The position numbers were made by a program, and so were the translations under genes. This document shows, piece after piece, positions 34,510 through 42,927 of a stretch of 64,000 nt of DNA. The stretch's first letter is position 1. Every line of letters begins with the position of its first letter. The notes under the pieces are model-generated. The model saw only the letters and a program-made list of their open reading frames with translations, was not told the origin of the DNA and did not search any database. Origin of the DNA: Halorussus sp. MSC15.2 (GTDB taxonomy: Archaea > Halobacteriota > Halobacteria > Halobacteriales > Haladaptataceae); assembly GCF_010747475.1 (NCBI RefSeq), contig NZ_VSLZ01000002.1:186001-250000 (forward strand). The letters are read 5' to 3'.

Positions 34510-34949
34510 CCATGCTCGACCTCGACGTGCGCGACCGGCTTCCCGAACGGGCCGACCGCGCCCTCGACGTTGCTGAGGTCGTAGTCGGAGTGGTCCTCAA
34601 CGTCGCGCTGTACTTACTCGGTGCTGCGACGACGTTCGGCTACGCGACGGGCGAACTGTCGCTGTCAGCAGCAACGTGGATTTCCGTCGGCTTCGTCGGC
34701 ATAATGACGGTGTTCTACGTCGCTGGTCGAATTCGCGGAGACGACGAACAGGAAGCGGCGGCACTTGTGACAGGGGGCGAGTTCCTCGTCTACGGTGCGG
34801 TCGGCGTCGGAATCGCGCTCCTACCATCGCCCGCGAGCGAGGTCCTGTGGTGGGCCGGTGTCGTGCTGGCCGGACTGTTCTACGTCCGCTACGAGTGGGT
34901 GACGGCCCGTCTCGGGTTCGAGGGGACTGGCGAGGAGGTGGCCGCCTGA
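34506..34949 (+). CDS. Four-helix membrane protein of the element module
   Basis: 147 residues from a GTG (34506); an ATG two codons later also fits. A polar start (LDLDVRDRLPERADRALD) precedes four hydrophobic helices (VVVGVVLNVALYLLGAATTF; ATWISVGFVGIMTVFYVAG; FLVYGAVGVGIALLP; VLWWAGVVLAGLFYV). The fold, four helices with a short cytoplasmic start, is like VP3-type proteins of pleolipoviruses in outline only. Confidence 0.67.
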   Translation: MTMLDLDVRDRLPERADRALDVAEVVVGVVLNVALYLLGAATTFGYATGELSLSAATWISVGFVGIMTVFYVAGRIRGDDEQEAAALVTGGEFLVYGAVGVGIALLPSPASEVLWWAGVVLAGLFYVRYEWVTARLGFEGTGEEVAA

Positions 34950-35080
34950 TGGTGTTCAAATCACTCGTGACCGGCGGGAAAGCGCTGGCCGCGACGGTCG
35001 GCGGCTTCTTCGCCGGATTGTTCGGGTGGAGCGCGTCTCAGGAATCTTCGCGGGAGTGTTGGACGCGGTGGGTATCGTGA
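34949..35080 (+). CDS. Small glycine-rich protein (43 aa)
   Basis: 43 residues with one amphipathic or weakly hydrophobic helix (LAATVGGFFAGLFGW). Its ATG overlaps the preceding stop (TGATG) and its own stop overlaps the next GTG. Supported mainly by this coupling. Confidence 0.5.
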   Translation: MVFKSLVTGGKALAATVGGFFAGLFGWSASQESSRECWTRWVS

Positions 35081-35160
35081 CGCCAGCGAGCGCGTGGTTG
35101 ACGCTCTCACCGTTCGTCGGGCTGGTTGTCGCCGGGACCGCAGTAACGAGGGTGACGTAG
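35077..35160 (+). CDS. Tiny single-helix protein (27 aa)
   Basis: 27 residues, almost all hydrophobic (SPFVGLVVAGTAV), starting at a GTG overlapped with the previous stop and ending one base before the next start. It may be a membrane microprotein; the evidence is position and hydrophobicity only. Confidence 0.42.
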   Translation: MTPASAWLTLSPFVGLVVAGTAVTRVT

Positions 35161-35161
35161 C

Positions 35162-36853
35162 GTGCGCCGCGCCACAGCGCTCCTGCTCGTCGTGCTGTTC
35201 GTCCTGCCGACGGTCACGGGTGTCGGTGTTTTCGCAGCGAGTGACGCCCAGAACCAGACGTCGAGTGACGAGTACACGCTCGACGAACTCCAAGAGAATG
35301 GGAAGCGCTACGAGAGCGCCCCGCCGTCGATGCGGTTCCTCGGCGATTACGGCAGTGCAACCGTCCGATACACGCCGGTCTCCCCCGGCAAAAACGGGTG
35401 GAAGTACCTCGAACCGGGGACGACGATTCACTCGAACGAAGTGGCACTTCGAGCGGTTCGGCTCGCGCCATCGGACGAAATCGACGAGTCACTGAACGTC
35501 ACGGTCGTCGCGTGGCAGAAGGGCGAAAAGGAGGTCTCGACGGGGAACGGTACGGTCACGCGCCCGACGGCAACGAACGTCTCGGTCTACCACCACCAAG
35601 TCTCGCTCGGACGTGGCTACGACCTCGCGAACATCTCGTTACCCGCCCACTACGACGAGTCGTACCAGATTACGATGTGGGTCGAGGAGAACCCGGACGC
35701 GCGCTGGCGGTTCACCCACCAGAGCGTTGAGTCCAAGAAGGGACTGCCGTTTCCGGCGACATGGGGCGGCTACTGGCAGTTCACGACGACGAATCTGCTA
35801 ATCTGGATTCTGGCCGCGACCGGTATCGTAGCGATTGCCGTTCCGGCGTCCATCCGACAGACGGGTCGCGGGCCGAACATGGGCCTGCTGTTCTGGGCCA
35901 TCGTCCTCGGTCTCGGAAGCGCGCTCATCGGCGGTGGTGCGTACGTCTGGACGGCGAGTCTGCTGACCGCCGCGCCCCCAGTAGCAGCGTTCCTCATCGC
36001 GGGGGTAATCGGCATCGTGATGCTGGAGACGATGGAGTACGGCGTCTACCGCGTCGCGCTCATCCGGCTGTTCACCGAGGAGACGAAGAACCCGCGCGGC
36101 GACCTCGCAAACTCCGCGGAAGGTGGCGAGTTCGAGGTCGTCACGCTGGCCCAGACCGAGGAGGGACCGAAGGCGATTCGGGACGGTATCCGGCCGTGGA
36201 TTGCCCGCTTGTTCAGCGGTGGGTCGCCGCTCTACGGTCTCGACCGCCTCGAACTGGAGTTCGACCTCGGAACGCCCGACGTCTCGCTGACCTCGTCGCC
36301 CGCGGACAAGCTCATCTTCGTGGACGAGGACCCCGAGCAACTCATCGACTACGAACCCGAGACGCTCTCGTTCGAGCTACCGTTGACCGAGTTTGACCCC
36401 GAGACCGGCGAGGAACGCTGGAGTTGGACCGGCGCTGTGACGGTAGCGTTCTACGCGGTCGTCAGTGGCGGCCTCGCATTCTTCGCACTCCAGAAATCGG
36501 GTATCGGCGGCGCTCGAACTGGTGCGCTCGCCTTCGCTGGGGTCGCACTCTATGCACTGTTCACGACTGCCGAAGCTGGACGAGCAGTATTCGTCCCCGC
36601 CGTGGGGTGCGCTCAAGACGCAACTGCGACAGCGATGTACCGAGAGGCCGAAATCGACGGCTACGAGACGCTGGAGGCGGCGTTGAATGCCTTGGTCGAG
36701 GAGCGCAACAGCAGCGACGAACTGCTGGACACGCTCGAAGAGATGGACGCCGAGAGCGTCGTCAAAGAGGCGTCGAGCCGAGACACGTCGCCCGGCGAGT
36801 TCGTCGGCGGGTCGGACTCGCCGACCACGACGTCGGCGGGAGGTGACGACTGA
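35162..36853 (+). CDS. Large membrane protein with ectodomain and cytoplasmic domains (563 aa)
   Basis: A signal peptide (ATALLLVVLFVLPTVTGVGV) leads into an extracellular domain of roughly 190 residues with sequons (NQTSS, NVTVV, NVSVY). Three helices follow (from about residue 214, LLIWILAATGIVAIAVPA), then a cytoplasmic domain (about 300-425), two further helices (AVTVAFYAVVSGGLAFFAL and a second), and a coiled, acidic tail. The gene ends at the overlapped start of the next. I recognise no family. Topology suggests a link between surface and the cytoplasmic ATPase two genes downstream. Confidence 0.75.
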   Translation: MRRATALLLVVLFVLPTVTGVGVFAASDAQNQTSSDEYTLDELQENGKRYESAPPSMRFLGDYGSATVRYTPVSPGKNGWKYLEPGTTIHSNEVALRAVRLAPSDEIDESLNVTVVAWQKGEKEVSTGNGTVTRPTATNVSVYHHQVSLGRGYDLANISLPAHYDESYQITMWVEENPDARWRFTHQSVESKKGLPFPATWGGYWQFTTTNLLIWILAATGIVAIAVPASIRQTGRGPNMGLLFWAIVLGLGSALIGGGAYVWTASLLTAAPPVAAFLIAGVIGIVMLETMEYGVYRVALIRLFTEETKNPRGDLANSAEGGEFEVVTLAQTEEGPKAIRDGIRPWIARLFSGGSPLYGLDRLELEFDLGTPDVSLTSSPADKLIFVDEDPEQLIDYEPETLSFELPLTEFDPETGEERWSWTGAVTVAFYAVVSGGLAFFALQKSGIGGARTGALAFAGVALYALFTTAEAGRAVFVPAVGCAQDATATAMYREAEIDGYETLEAALNALVEERNSSDELLDTLEEMDAESVVKEASSRDTSPGEFVGGSDSPTTTSAGGDD

Positions 36854-37863
36854 TGTCGGGTATCCCGCAGATGGGCCGCGACGACCTCGCTGAGGACAGC
36901 GATGCGGCCGACCTCGTAGACCAAGCGCTTGCGAGCCACGACGGGGGTTCGGAGACGCTCGCTGCGGACGCGGCCGAGGGCGTGACCGAGACGGTCCGCC
37001 AGATTCAGGCGTTCGTCGAGGGCGACGTCGATGTCGAGCAGGTCGAGACCGCGAGCGACGAGGTCGCGGAGACCGTCCTGCCGGAGTTCGAGCCGGTCGA
37101 TTCCGACGCTGATGATGAACTCCAGCCGACGCGTCCGGCGTTGGCGAACCTGAACGAACAGCAACTGGAGGCGCTCCGGGAGTTCCGCGACGAGGGCGTC
37201 GAACATCGTCCAGAACTCCTACGGTGGCTGTTACGGCTTCAGTTCCGGACGCTCGGGCGTCTACCGGACTACTGGTACCATCACGTCGCGACGGACCCGA
37301 CCGCCTTAGCATGCGTGCTGACAGGCGAGAACCGCGGCGCGTACGGTGAGAAGGATGGGACGGACGTGACTCCGCAGGAGGCGTGGGCCGCACGTCGGCG
37401 TCTCGTGGCGAAGTACCTGCGGCCAGCGTGTCGCGACGCGTTCCGGACGCTCCGACCGAAGGCGACGGAGTACCTCGACGACGACAAGAACCCCGACAAG
37501 ATGGCAGCGCTGGCGATGCGCCCAGCACTGGACGAACACTACCAGCGGACCGAGCGCGCACTCGCACAGTTCCATCGCGGGTTCGAGAACGAGGACGACC
37601 TCGACGAGTGGCTTCACCACCTCGACCTCGCGACGTTCGGTGCTATCAAGGCCGTCGAATCGGAGTTCGACTACGTTCTCCTCACCGACGAGAGCGCGCC
37701 CGACCTCTACCTCTCGGACGCCGAGCGGTACGTCGAGGCGCGCGAGCGTATCATGGCCCGGTTCCTGCTCCCGGCGACCAACGTCGCCGTACGCGAACTT
37801 GCGGAGCGGGCCGGTGAATCGGACGACGAAACCTCCGACCATTCGGGAGGTGTTGACGTATGA
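36853..37863 (+). CDS. Soluble helical protein upstream of the ATPase
   Basis: 336 residues, no signal or membrane helix. An acidic start (DLAEDSDAADLVDQALASHD) is followed by a mainly helical body with NEQQLEALREFRDEGVEHRP and RRRLVAKYLRPACRDAFRTL. It overlaps both the 563-residue membrane protein and the ATPase, so equimolar production is likely. Probably a cytoplasmic adaptor between these two (inference). No known domain seen. Confidence 0.72.
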   Translation: MSGIPQMGRDDLAEDSDAADLVDQALASHDGGSETLAADAAEGVTETVRQIQAFVEGDVDVEQVETASDEVAETVLPEFEPVDSDADDELQPTRPALANLNEQQLEALREFRDEGVEHRPELLRWLLRLQFRTLGRLPDYWYHHVATDPTALACVLTGENRGAYGEKDGTDVTPQEAWAARRRLVAKYLRPACRDAFRTLRPKATEYLDDDKNPDKMAALAMRPALDEHYQRTERALAQFHRGFENEDDLDEWLHHLDLATFGAIKAVESEFDYVLLTDESAPDLYLSDAERYVEARERIMARFLLPATNVAVRELAERAGESDDETSDHSGGVDV

Positions 37864-39158
37864 GTAAGACTGACCAGTCACTACAGACGACGCCACGGGA
37901 AATCGTGGACGCCTTCGAGGCCGAGACGCGGACTCGGACGTTCCGCGACGTATCCTACGGCGTCTACGACGCAGGGAGCATCAGACGAGACCACGGCCTC
38001 CGGCCGTTCTGGAAACAACTCTACGAGACCGACGAGGCCGCCAGAATCGACACGAGCGCGGACGCCGTGCAGTATCCCGGCGTCGTGCCGGACTGTCTCA
38101 TCCACCTCCGGCGCGACGAACGCGAGCTACTCAAGCAGGACCAACCGGACCTCGCGGGCTATCCCGAGACACGACGGCACGTCCTGCGGTGGCTCGCAGC
38201 AGACGACCGTGCGCTCTCGAAGATGAGCATCGGCGGGACCGACTTCCTCGGCACCGGCCAACCCGGTTCGGGCAAATCGACGCTGGCGTGCGACCTCGCG
38301 CGACAGGTCCTCGGCATCAACCCCGAGGAGGCGGTCGTGTGGCGCGGAACGCCGTCACGGGCGGAATGGACGCCGCTGGCGAAGTGGACGAAGCTCCTGC
38401 TCCCGGCGGGCGTCGAGTCTACGGTGGCGGTCCAGCCGCCACAGCACGGCGCTGGGGGCTTCGAACTCGACGTGACGGAGGTCGCCCGCGAGGTCGAGCG
38501 CTACGAAGACGTCTTCGACCTGCTGGAGCGATTCGAGCCGGGGAAGTTCCACGTCGTCTACCCCGACCCCGAAGGCAAGGGCGTTGAGGACGTGTTCGCT
38601 CAGTCGGCACGGACGGATAGCTTCGAGTGGGTGAACACGGCGTCGATGGACGACTCTTCGGAGTACGACACGCCGACACCGCTGTCGCACTGGTGGTTCG
38701 CGTTCGTTGTCGCCATCGTCGATTTCATGGGACCGGAGTTCCTGACGCTGTTCCTCGACGAAATCGGCGACCTACTCCCGCAGGCCGCGCGGTCCGGGCC
38801 GAAGAACCACAACTGGTACGAGAAGATAGAGGCGTTCCGCGACGCGCTCGTGGACGCTCGCAAGAACAACAAGTCGATTTTCAAGTTCGGCCACAACGAG
38901 GCCGACGTCCATAGCCTCGTTCGACGGAAGCTCCGGTGGCGAATCACGATGCCGGGCTGGCCGAACCCGACGGAAGGCGACAAAGTCGTCGGCTTTCAGG
39001 ACGCGCCGATGACCGAGCAGCACACCAAGTACTTCAACGTGGGCAAGGGGCTGTGGTGGACGGCCCTCCACTGGTCGGAGTTCTACTGGAGTGACGTGCC
39101 GAAGCCGACCGTCGCGAAGGTCGCTGTCGAACTCTCGAACCGAGGTGGTTCGGCGTGA
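37860..39158 (+). CDS. P-loop ATPase of the HerA/FtsK-like or viral packaging type
   Basis: 432 residues. Walker A GTGQPGSGKST at 131-141 and Walker B LTLFLDEIGDLL with DE at 300-301 are complete. Between them is WHTG-free, mixed sequence with a long insertion. The C-terminal half (FKFGHNEADVHSLVRRKLRW) could hold sensor residues. It is the only ATPase in the module, sitting after the membrane proteins, which is where pleolipoviruses place their VP8-type ATPase and conjugative elements their coupling protein. It probably moves DNA or drives particle assembly. The exact subfamily needs a profile search. Confidence 0.82.
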   Translation: MSKTDQSLQTTPREIVDAFEAETRTRTFRDVSYGVYDAGSIRRDHGLRPFWKQLYETDEAARIDTSADAVQYPGVVPDCLIHLRRDERELLKQDQPDLAGYPETRRHVLRWLAADDRALSKMSIGGTDFLGTGQPGSGKSTLACDLARQVLGINPEEAVVWRGTPSRAEWTPLAKWTKLLLPAGVESTVAVQPPQHGAGGFELDVTEVAREVERYEDVFDLLERFEPGKFHVVYPDPEGKGVEDVFAQSARTDSFEWVNTASMDDSSEYDTPTPLSHWWFAFVVAIVDFMGPEFLTLFLDEIGDLLPQAARSGPKNHNWYEKIEAFRDALVDARKNNKSIFKFGHNEADVHSLVRRKLRWRITMPGWPNPTEGDKVVGFQDAPMTEQHTKYFNVGKGLWWTALHWSEFYWSDVPKPTVAKVAVELSNRGGSA

Positions 39159-39346
39159 GAACTGGGGCCGAACTGGCTCGTCGCGGCGAAGATTTCGATT
39201 CGCCGACACCAGACGCACGCGCGTGTTACGAATCGAGTAGTACAACCCCCCGTGGGTGGGTGCGCGCCGTTGCTCCACAGCGCTCGGCCGCAGCACTGCG
39301 CGGGCGTGGTCGCGCCTCAACCGAGGAGGTGACGACCGATGCGTGA
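39155..39346 (+). CDS. Doubtful small ORF between ATPase and surface protein
   Basis: 63 residues from a GTG overlapping the ATPase stop, ending inside the start of the 996-residue gene. Composition is low-complexity and arginine/alanine rich, and no domain is visible. The overlaps at both ends resemble those of genuine genes in this operon, which is the only support. Confidence 0.35.
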   Translation: MRTGAELARRGEDFDSPTPDARACYESSSTTPRGWVRAVAPQRSAAALRGRGRASTEEVTTDA

Positions 39347-42329
39347 GCGTCCTCGGTCACTCGCTCTCGTCGCGCTGCTGCTCGTCTCGACGTTGGCTGG
39401 CGTCGTACCGACGGCAACTGCTGGCGGTCCGCCCAGCGGGATGGTCGCAGTCAGTGAAACCAACATCAACGACATTCGGCCGAGCGGCGTGGCGACGAAC
39501 GTCTCGGAAGCGGACCTCGACGGTGCAGTGTACGTGAGTGGACACGCCTCGACGACGGAGGTGGACCTCGTTACGGACGCCCAAGCGGACGAGATTGCTA
39601 AGGGCGCATCACCCTCGGACGTCGCGCAAGAGGCAGTCTGCTCGTCGCCCGCGGCCGGGAAGAATCCGCAGTTCGATTGTTCACGAGACGAGTCGATGTC
39701 GTTGGTCATCTCTGACGACGTTCATCACGATGGCCGTCGCGTGGCAGTCCGCGCTGGCGTCATCAAGGATGCGTTCGGGTACGTTCCGGAGTATCTCGCT
39801 ATTGCGAACAACGAGACGGGCGAGACGTGGCAGTCGCCCGTGACGGTGCGCGACGGATGGATTGTCGCCGACGTCAAGCACTTCTCGTCGAACACGGTCA
39901 GCTTCGAGGGGACGGTCTCGATACAGGCGACACCGGCGCAGGACGGCGACCAGTTCAACTACCAGTTGTCTGACCTCGACGCAGTCTCGAACTTCTCTGT
40001 CGAACTCACAGGGAGTACGGCGACGGAATGGGATAACGAGTCTGCTACGGGCATCTCGGCAAACGGCGGCTCAATGAGCGTGGCGGTCGGTGGCGACCTC
40101 TCGCCGGGCGGCCCGTCAGAGACCGACAACCCGACGCTCTCGGTCACTGGTCGTACGGAGTGGGATAACGAGTTTTCGACAAAATCCGATGAGGCCGCGA
40201 TTATCGCGGATTCAAAGACTGGTATCGAGGTCGGGTTTATCAACCCGCCAGAGACCGTGACCGGAATCAGCATTAACACGTCGCGAAACGACGGCGGGCC
40301 GTATCATGTGCTGGCCAAAGTTGGTGAGCTACCCGACGGGACCAAAAACGAGGGGACGGTCGTGCATTCTGAGTCGTCCTCGACCGACCTGATGAACGTC
40401 ACGTTTGACCAACCTGTCGAGACGAATGGCCAGAATCTGACGTTAGAGTTCCAGACAGACGGGACAAATTACGTCGTGTCCGAACTGGACAATTCTGTGA
40501 ATTACGAGCTGTTTAACACCCGGAAATCGGCGTTTAACGTGACTGTGCTAGGGAATCCACGAGAGGTCTCGGCAACCGTCGACGACGGGACCACTGCGTC
40601 GTTCGGGAATCTCTCGGGCGGCCAGACAAAGACTCAAGAGTTAGATATCTCGACATCGGCAAGTTCGCTCTCATTCGATGGCTCCGGGATGGTCGACGCG
40701 ACGCTCCGGATGCGAGAACGCCAGCGAACGGAGAGTCCGACGCTCAACGTGAACGGTGATGTTATCGCGGATTACTCCGGGACATTGGCTGACAGTGAGA
40801 CGGTGTCGTTCATGCCGAACGAGTCGGTTATTCAATCGGGAACGAACACGGTGAACGTCACGGTCGGTTCCTCGGTCGGGGCGGATGCGCCAACACCAGA
40901 GGTTGACGTAGCATACCAGCATGATGCGAAATCAACGTTCTCGGTTGATTACTCGGCTGAGAAGTTGAGTGTGCGCTACGAGGTCGGTCGAAACTTCTCG
41001 TCCTCACAATCCGATATCTCGATGACTATCCCGTTCGACAACACGGTGTACGGGATGAGAGACGTCGAGAAACGAGTGAACGGCGGAAGCTGGACCGCAG
41101 TCGCCTCGTCGAACTATCGTATCACCGACGCGAACGAACTCGTCGCCGACATCGGCTCGGTCTCGAAAGGTGACACCGTCGAGGTACGCGCGAACGGTTC
41201 GCGCGTCGAGACTTACAACATGAGCATCACTGTCGAACGAGCGACCGCGAAAGGGAACAAACTCGACTCGAAACTCTCCATCGACTCCATCAGCGAAAAC
41301 GGTCACTTGAGGTTCGCATCGTCGGGCGAGTCGAAGAAAATCGTGTACCCCATGAACGAATCGTGGGATTCGGCCGACGGATACGCTACCATCCAATCCA
41401 ACGGTCAGCAGGACCTCTCCCTGCCGAACGCGCCAGAAGGAGGTACCTTCCGAGTCCAAACGATTCCGGTGAAGGCGACCCCAAATCAAGGCGACGTCGA
41501 GGTCTCGGTCTCGGAACCACGCCAAGAGGAACCGCAGTTCTACGTTCGGCCGGGCGATGCGCCCAGCGACACGGTGGAGTTCACCTATCTGAACGCGAAA
41601 CCGGATACGAAGTACCTGCTCTACTCGAAATCGAACGGAGTAGTTCGGGACTCGGGCACAGCGAACTCGCCAGTCACGTTGACCGACGACGACAGCGCCG
41701 AGCGACTCGTGTTCCGGGTTGACGACAGCGGAAGCTCCGGGCCGTCGAACAGTGACGGATGGACCGATGGCTTCCCTCCACCGGGCCAGTTCGCCAAGCA
41801 ATCGGCCAGCGGTGGGAATCTCCCGGTGGTCCTGCTCGTCTCAGGTCTCGGCATTGCAGTGCTGTGGTACGCTCGGAGTCGATATCGAGGAGCGAGCGGC
41901 GTCACGGGCCTGTTCGGCCGGGCGCTCTCCTCGAACGTGGTCCTCGGAAGTCTCGTCGTCGCAGTGGTCGGCGTCGGGGGCGCGGTCGGTGGCGTTTCGC
42001 TCCCGCCGGGCGCTGGTCTCCTGCTGCTGGTGACGGGCGTCCCGCTGGCGACGTACCTCGGCCTCCGTCGGACCGGCCAGTACTCGCACGTAGCATTCGG
42101 CGCAGTGACGGCCGTCGCGCTCATCCTCGGACTCCAACTGCTCGGCGGGAACGTCGTCAGTTCGGTGCTGTCGAACCTCGGCCCGTCGATGCCTATCATC
42201 GCCATCGGTGGTCTCTACGTCGTCTACAAGGCAGTCAAGGCCTACCGACGAGGGAAGACCGTGAAACTCAGCGTTCGAGGATTCCGCCGCGGGTCCTCGA
42301 ACGACGAGGACGACAAAGGAGGGCCGTAG
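39339..42329 (+). CDS. Very large exported surface protein with C-terminal membrane domain (996 aa)
   Basis: A signal peptide (LALVALLLVSTLAGVVPTATA) opens a beta-rich ectodomain of about 790 residues with many sequons, including NVSEAD, NETGE and NTSRN. Two cysteines occur near the start (VCSSPA and DCSRDE). A serine/glycine/proline hinge (SGSSGPSNSDG) is followed by about four helices, starting with LPVVLLVSGLGIAVLWYA, and a basic tail. The stretch at about 40180-41000 is noticeably AT-richer, so the ectodomain may be a mosaic, as is common in receptor-binding proteins. It is the second surface protein of the module and a candidate for host attachment or fusion. Confidence 0.75.
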   Translation: MRERPRSLALVALLLVSTLAGVVPTATAGGPPSGMVAVSETNINDIRPSGVATNVSEADLDGAVYVSGHASTTEVDLVTDAQADEIAKGASPSDVAQEAVCSSPAAGKNPQFDCSRDESMSLVISDDVHHDGRRVAVRAGVIKDAFGYVPEYLAIANNETGETWQSPVTVRDGWIVADVKHFSSNTVSFEGTVSIQATPAQDGDQFNYQLSDLDAVSNFSVELTGSTATEWDNESATGISANGGSMSVAVGGDLSPGGPSETDNPTLSVTGRTEWDNEFSTKSDEAAIIADSKTGIEVGFINPPETVTGISINTSRNDGGPYHVLAKVGELPDGTKNEGTVVHSESSSTDLMNVTFDQPVETNGQNLTLEFQTDGTNYVVSELDNSVNYELFNTRKSAFNVTVLGNPREVSATVDDGTTASFGNLSGGQTKTQELDISTSASSLSFDGSGMVDATLRMRERQRTESPTLNVNGDVIADYSGTLADSETVSFMPNESVIQSGTNTVNVTVGSSVGADAPTPEVDVAYQHDAKSTFSVDYSAEKLSVRYEVGRNFSSSQSDISMTIPFDNTVYGMRDVEKRVNGGSWTAVASSNYRITDANELVADIGSVSKGDTVEVRANGSRVETYNMSITVERATAKGNKLDSKLSIDSISENGHLRFASSGESKKIVYPMNESWDSADGYATIQSNGQQDLSLPNAPEGGTFRVQTIPVKATPNQGDVEVSVSEPRQEEPQFYVRPGDAPSDTVEFTYLNAKPDTKYLLYSKSNGVVRDSGTANSPVTLTDDDSAERLVFRVDDSGSSGPSNSDGWTDGFPPPGQFAKQSASGGNLPVVLLVSGLGIAVLWYARSRYRGASGVTGLFGRALSSNVVLGSLVVAVVGVGGAVGGVSLPPGAGLLLLVTGVPLATYLGLRRTGQYSHVAFGAVTAVALILGLQLLGGNVVSSVLSNLGPSMPIIAIGGLYVVYKAVKAYRRGKTVKLSVRGFRRGSSNDEDDKGGP

Positions 42330-42333
42330 GACG

Positions 42334-42621
42334 ATGCCGACACCGTTGGTCATCGGAGACGTCCTCTCGATGCTGGGACTCCCCCACGTCGTGGTGGTCG
42401 CGGTGATGGCAGTCGCGGCGTTCAGTCACGGACAGGACGTGGTTCACGCGGTCTCGTTCGGACTGACGATGGCGCGACTCGGGACGTGGGTCGCGGTCGT
42501 TGTTCTCGCGCTGGGTAGTGCGGCGGTCCTCGGACTGATTCCGGGCGTCGAGGCGAGCGTGAATTTCGGAACGCTCGGCAGTGGACTCGACCGATTGGGC
42601 GACCTGCTCCCGATAATATGA
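42334..42621 (+). CDS. Small membrane protein of the element module
   Basis: 95 residues with two or three hydrophobic segments (LPHVVVVAVMAVAAFSHG; LGTWVAVVVLALGSAAVLGL) and no catalytic residues. It begins four bases after the large surface protein stop and overlaps the start of a 31-residue ORF. Likely envelope or assembly component. Confidence 0.66.
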   Translation: MPTPLVIGDVLSMLGLPHVVVVAVMAVAAFSHGQDVVHAVSFGLTMARLGTWVAVVVLALGSAAVLGLIPGVEASVNFGTLGSGLDRLGDLLPII

Positions 42622-42713
42622 CGCCGGAATTCGCAGTTAGTAGCGTCCTACTGGTCATCTGGGCGTGTTCGACGGTGGCTACGAGGTTCGAGGACCGCCT
42701 ACGCTCAATCTAG
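42618..42713 (+). CDS. Tiny single-helix membrane protein (31 aa), last of the run
   Basis: 31 residues with one helix (FAVSSVLLVIWACSTVA) and a charged end (TRFEDRLRSI). Its ATGA overlaps the preceding stop. It closes the rightward gene series. Confidence 0.5.
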   Translation: MTPEFAVSSVLLVIWACSTVATRFEDRLRSI

Positions 42714-42730
42714 AGCGTGTATTTATCGAA

Positions 42731-42841
42731 TCACTGTTCTTGCAAGAGGTGTGATTCAGTCCGCTGTACGATTACTGGAACCGCTCTCGTATAGGTTTCT
42801 CCCTCAAGTACGACTGTTGCGTGTACCGTTCGTGGTGTCAC
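42731..42841 (-). pseudogene. Possible gene remnant or small ORF
   Basis: On the minus strand a GTG at 42841 opens 36 codons of protein-like text (TPRTVHATVVLEGETYTRAV) ending at a stop at 42731. Upstream, the frame is closed by TAA after six codons. It may be the tail of a lost gene between the convergent structural operon and the phosphotransferase gene. The surrounding 200 bases show nothing else. Confidence 0.3.
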
Positions 42842-42927
42842 TTCAACTGTATCTGACGTTTAAAACTGAAACAACTACTAACGCGATGCAAGTACGTTAA
42901 AACCCGTTCTCGGTCCCCCCATCTCCC

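Noticed and set aside
37860-39158. VirB4/conjugation reading of the ATPase
   Set aside because: No relaxase and no other recognisable type IV secretion protein accompany it, and the surface-protein context fits particle assembly better; not fully excluded.
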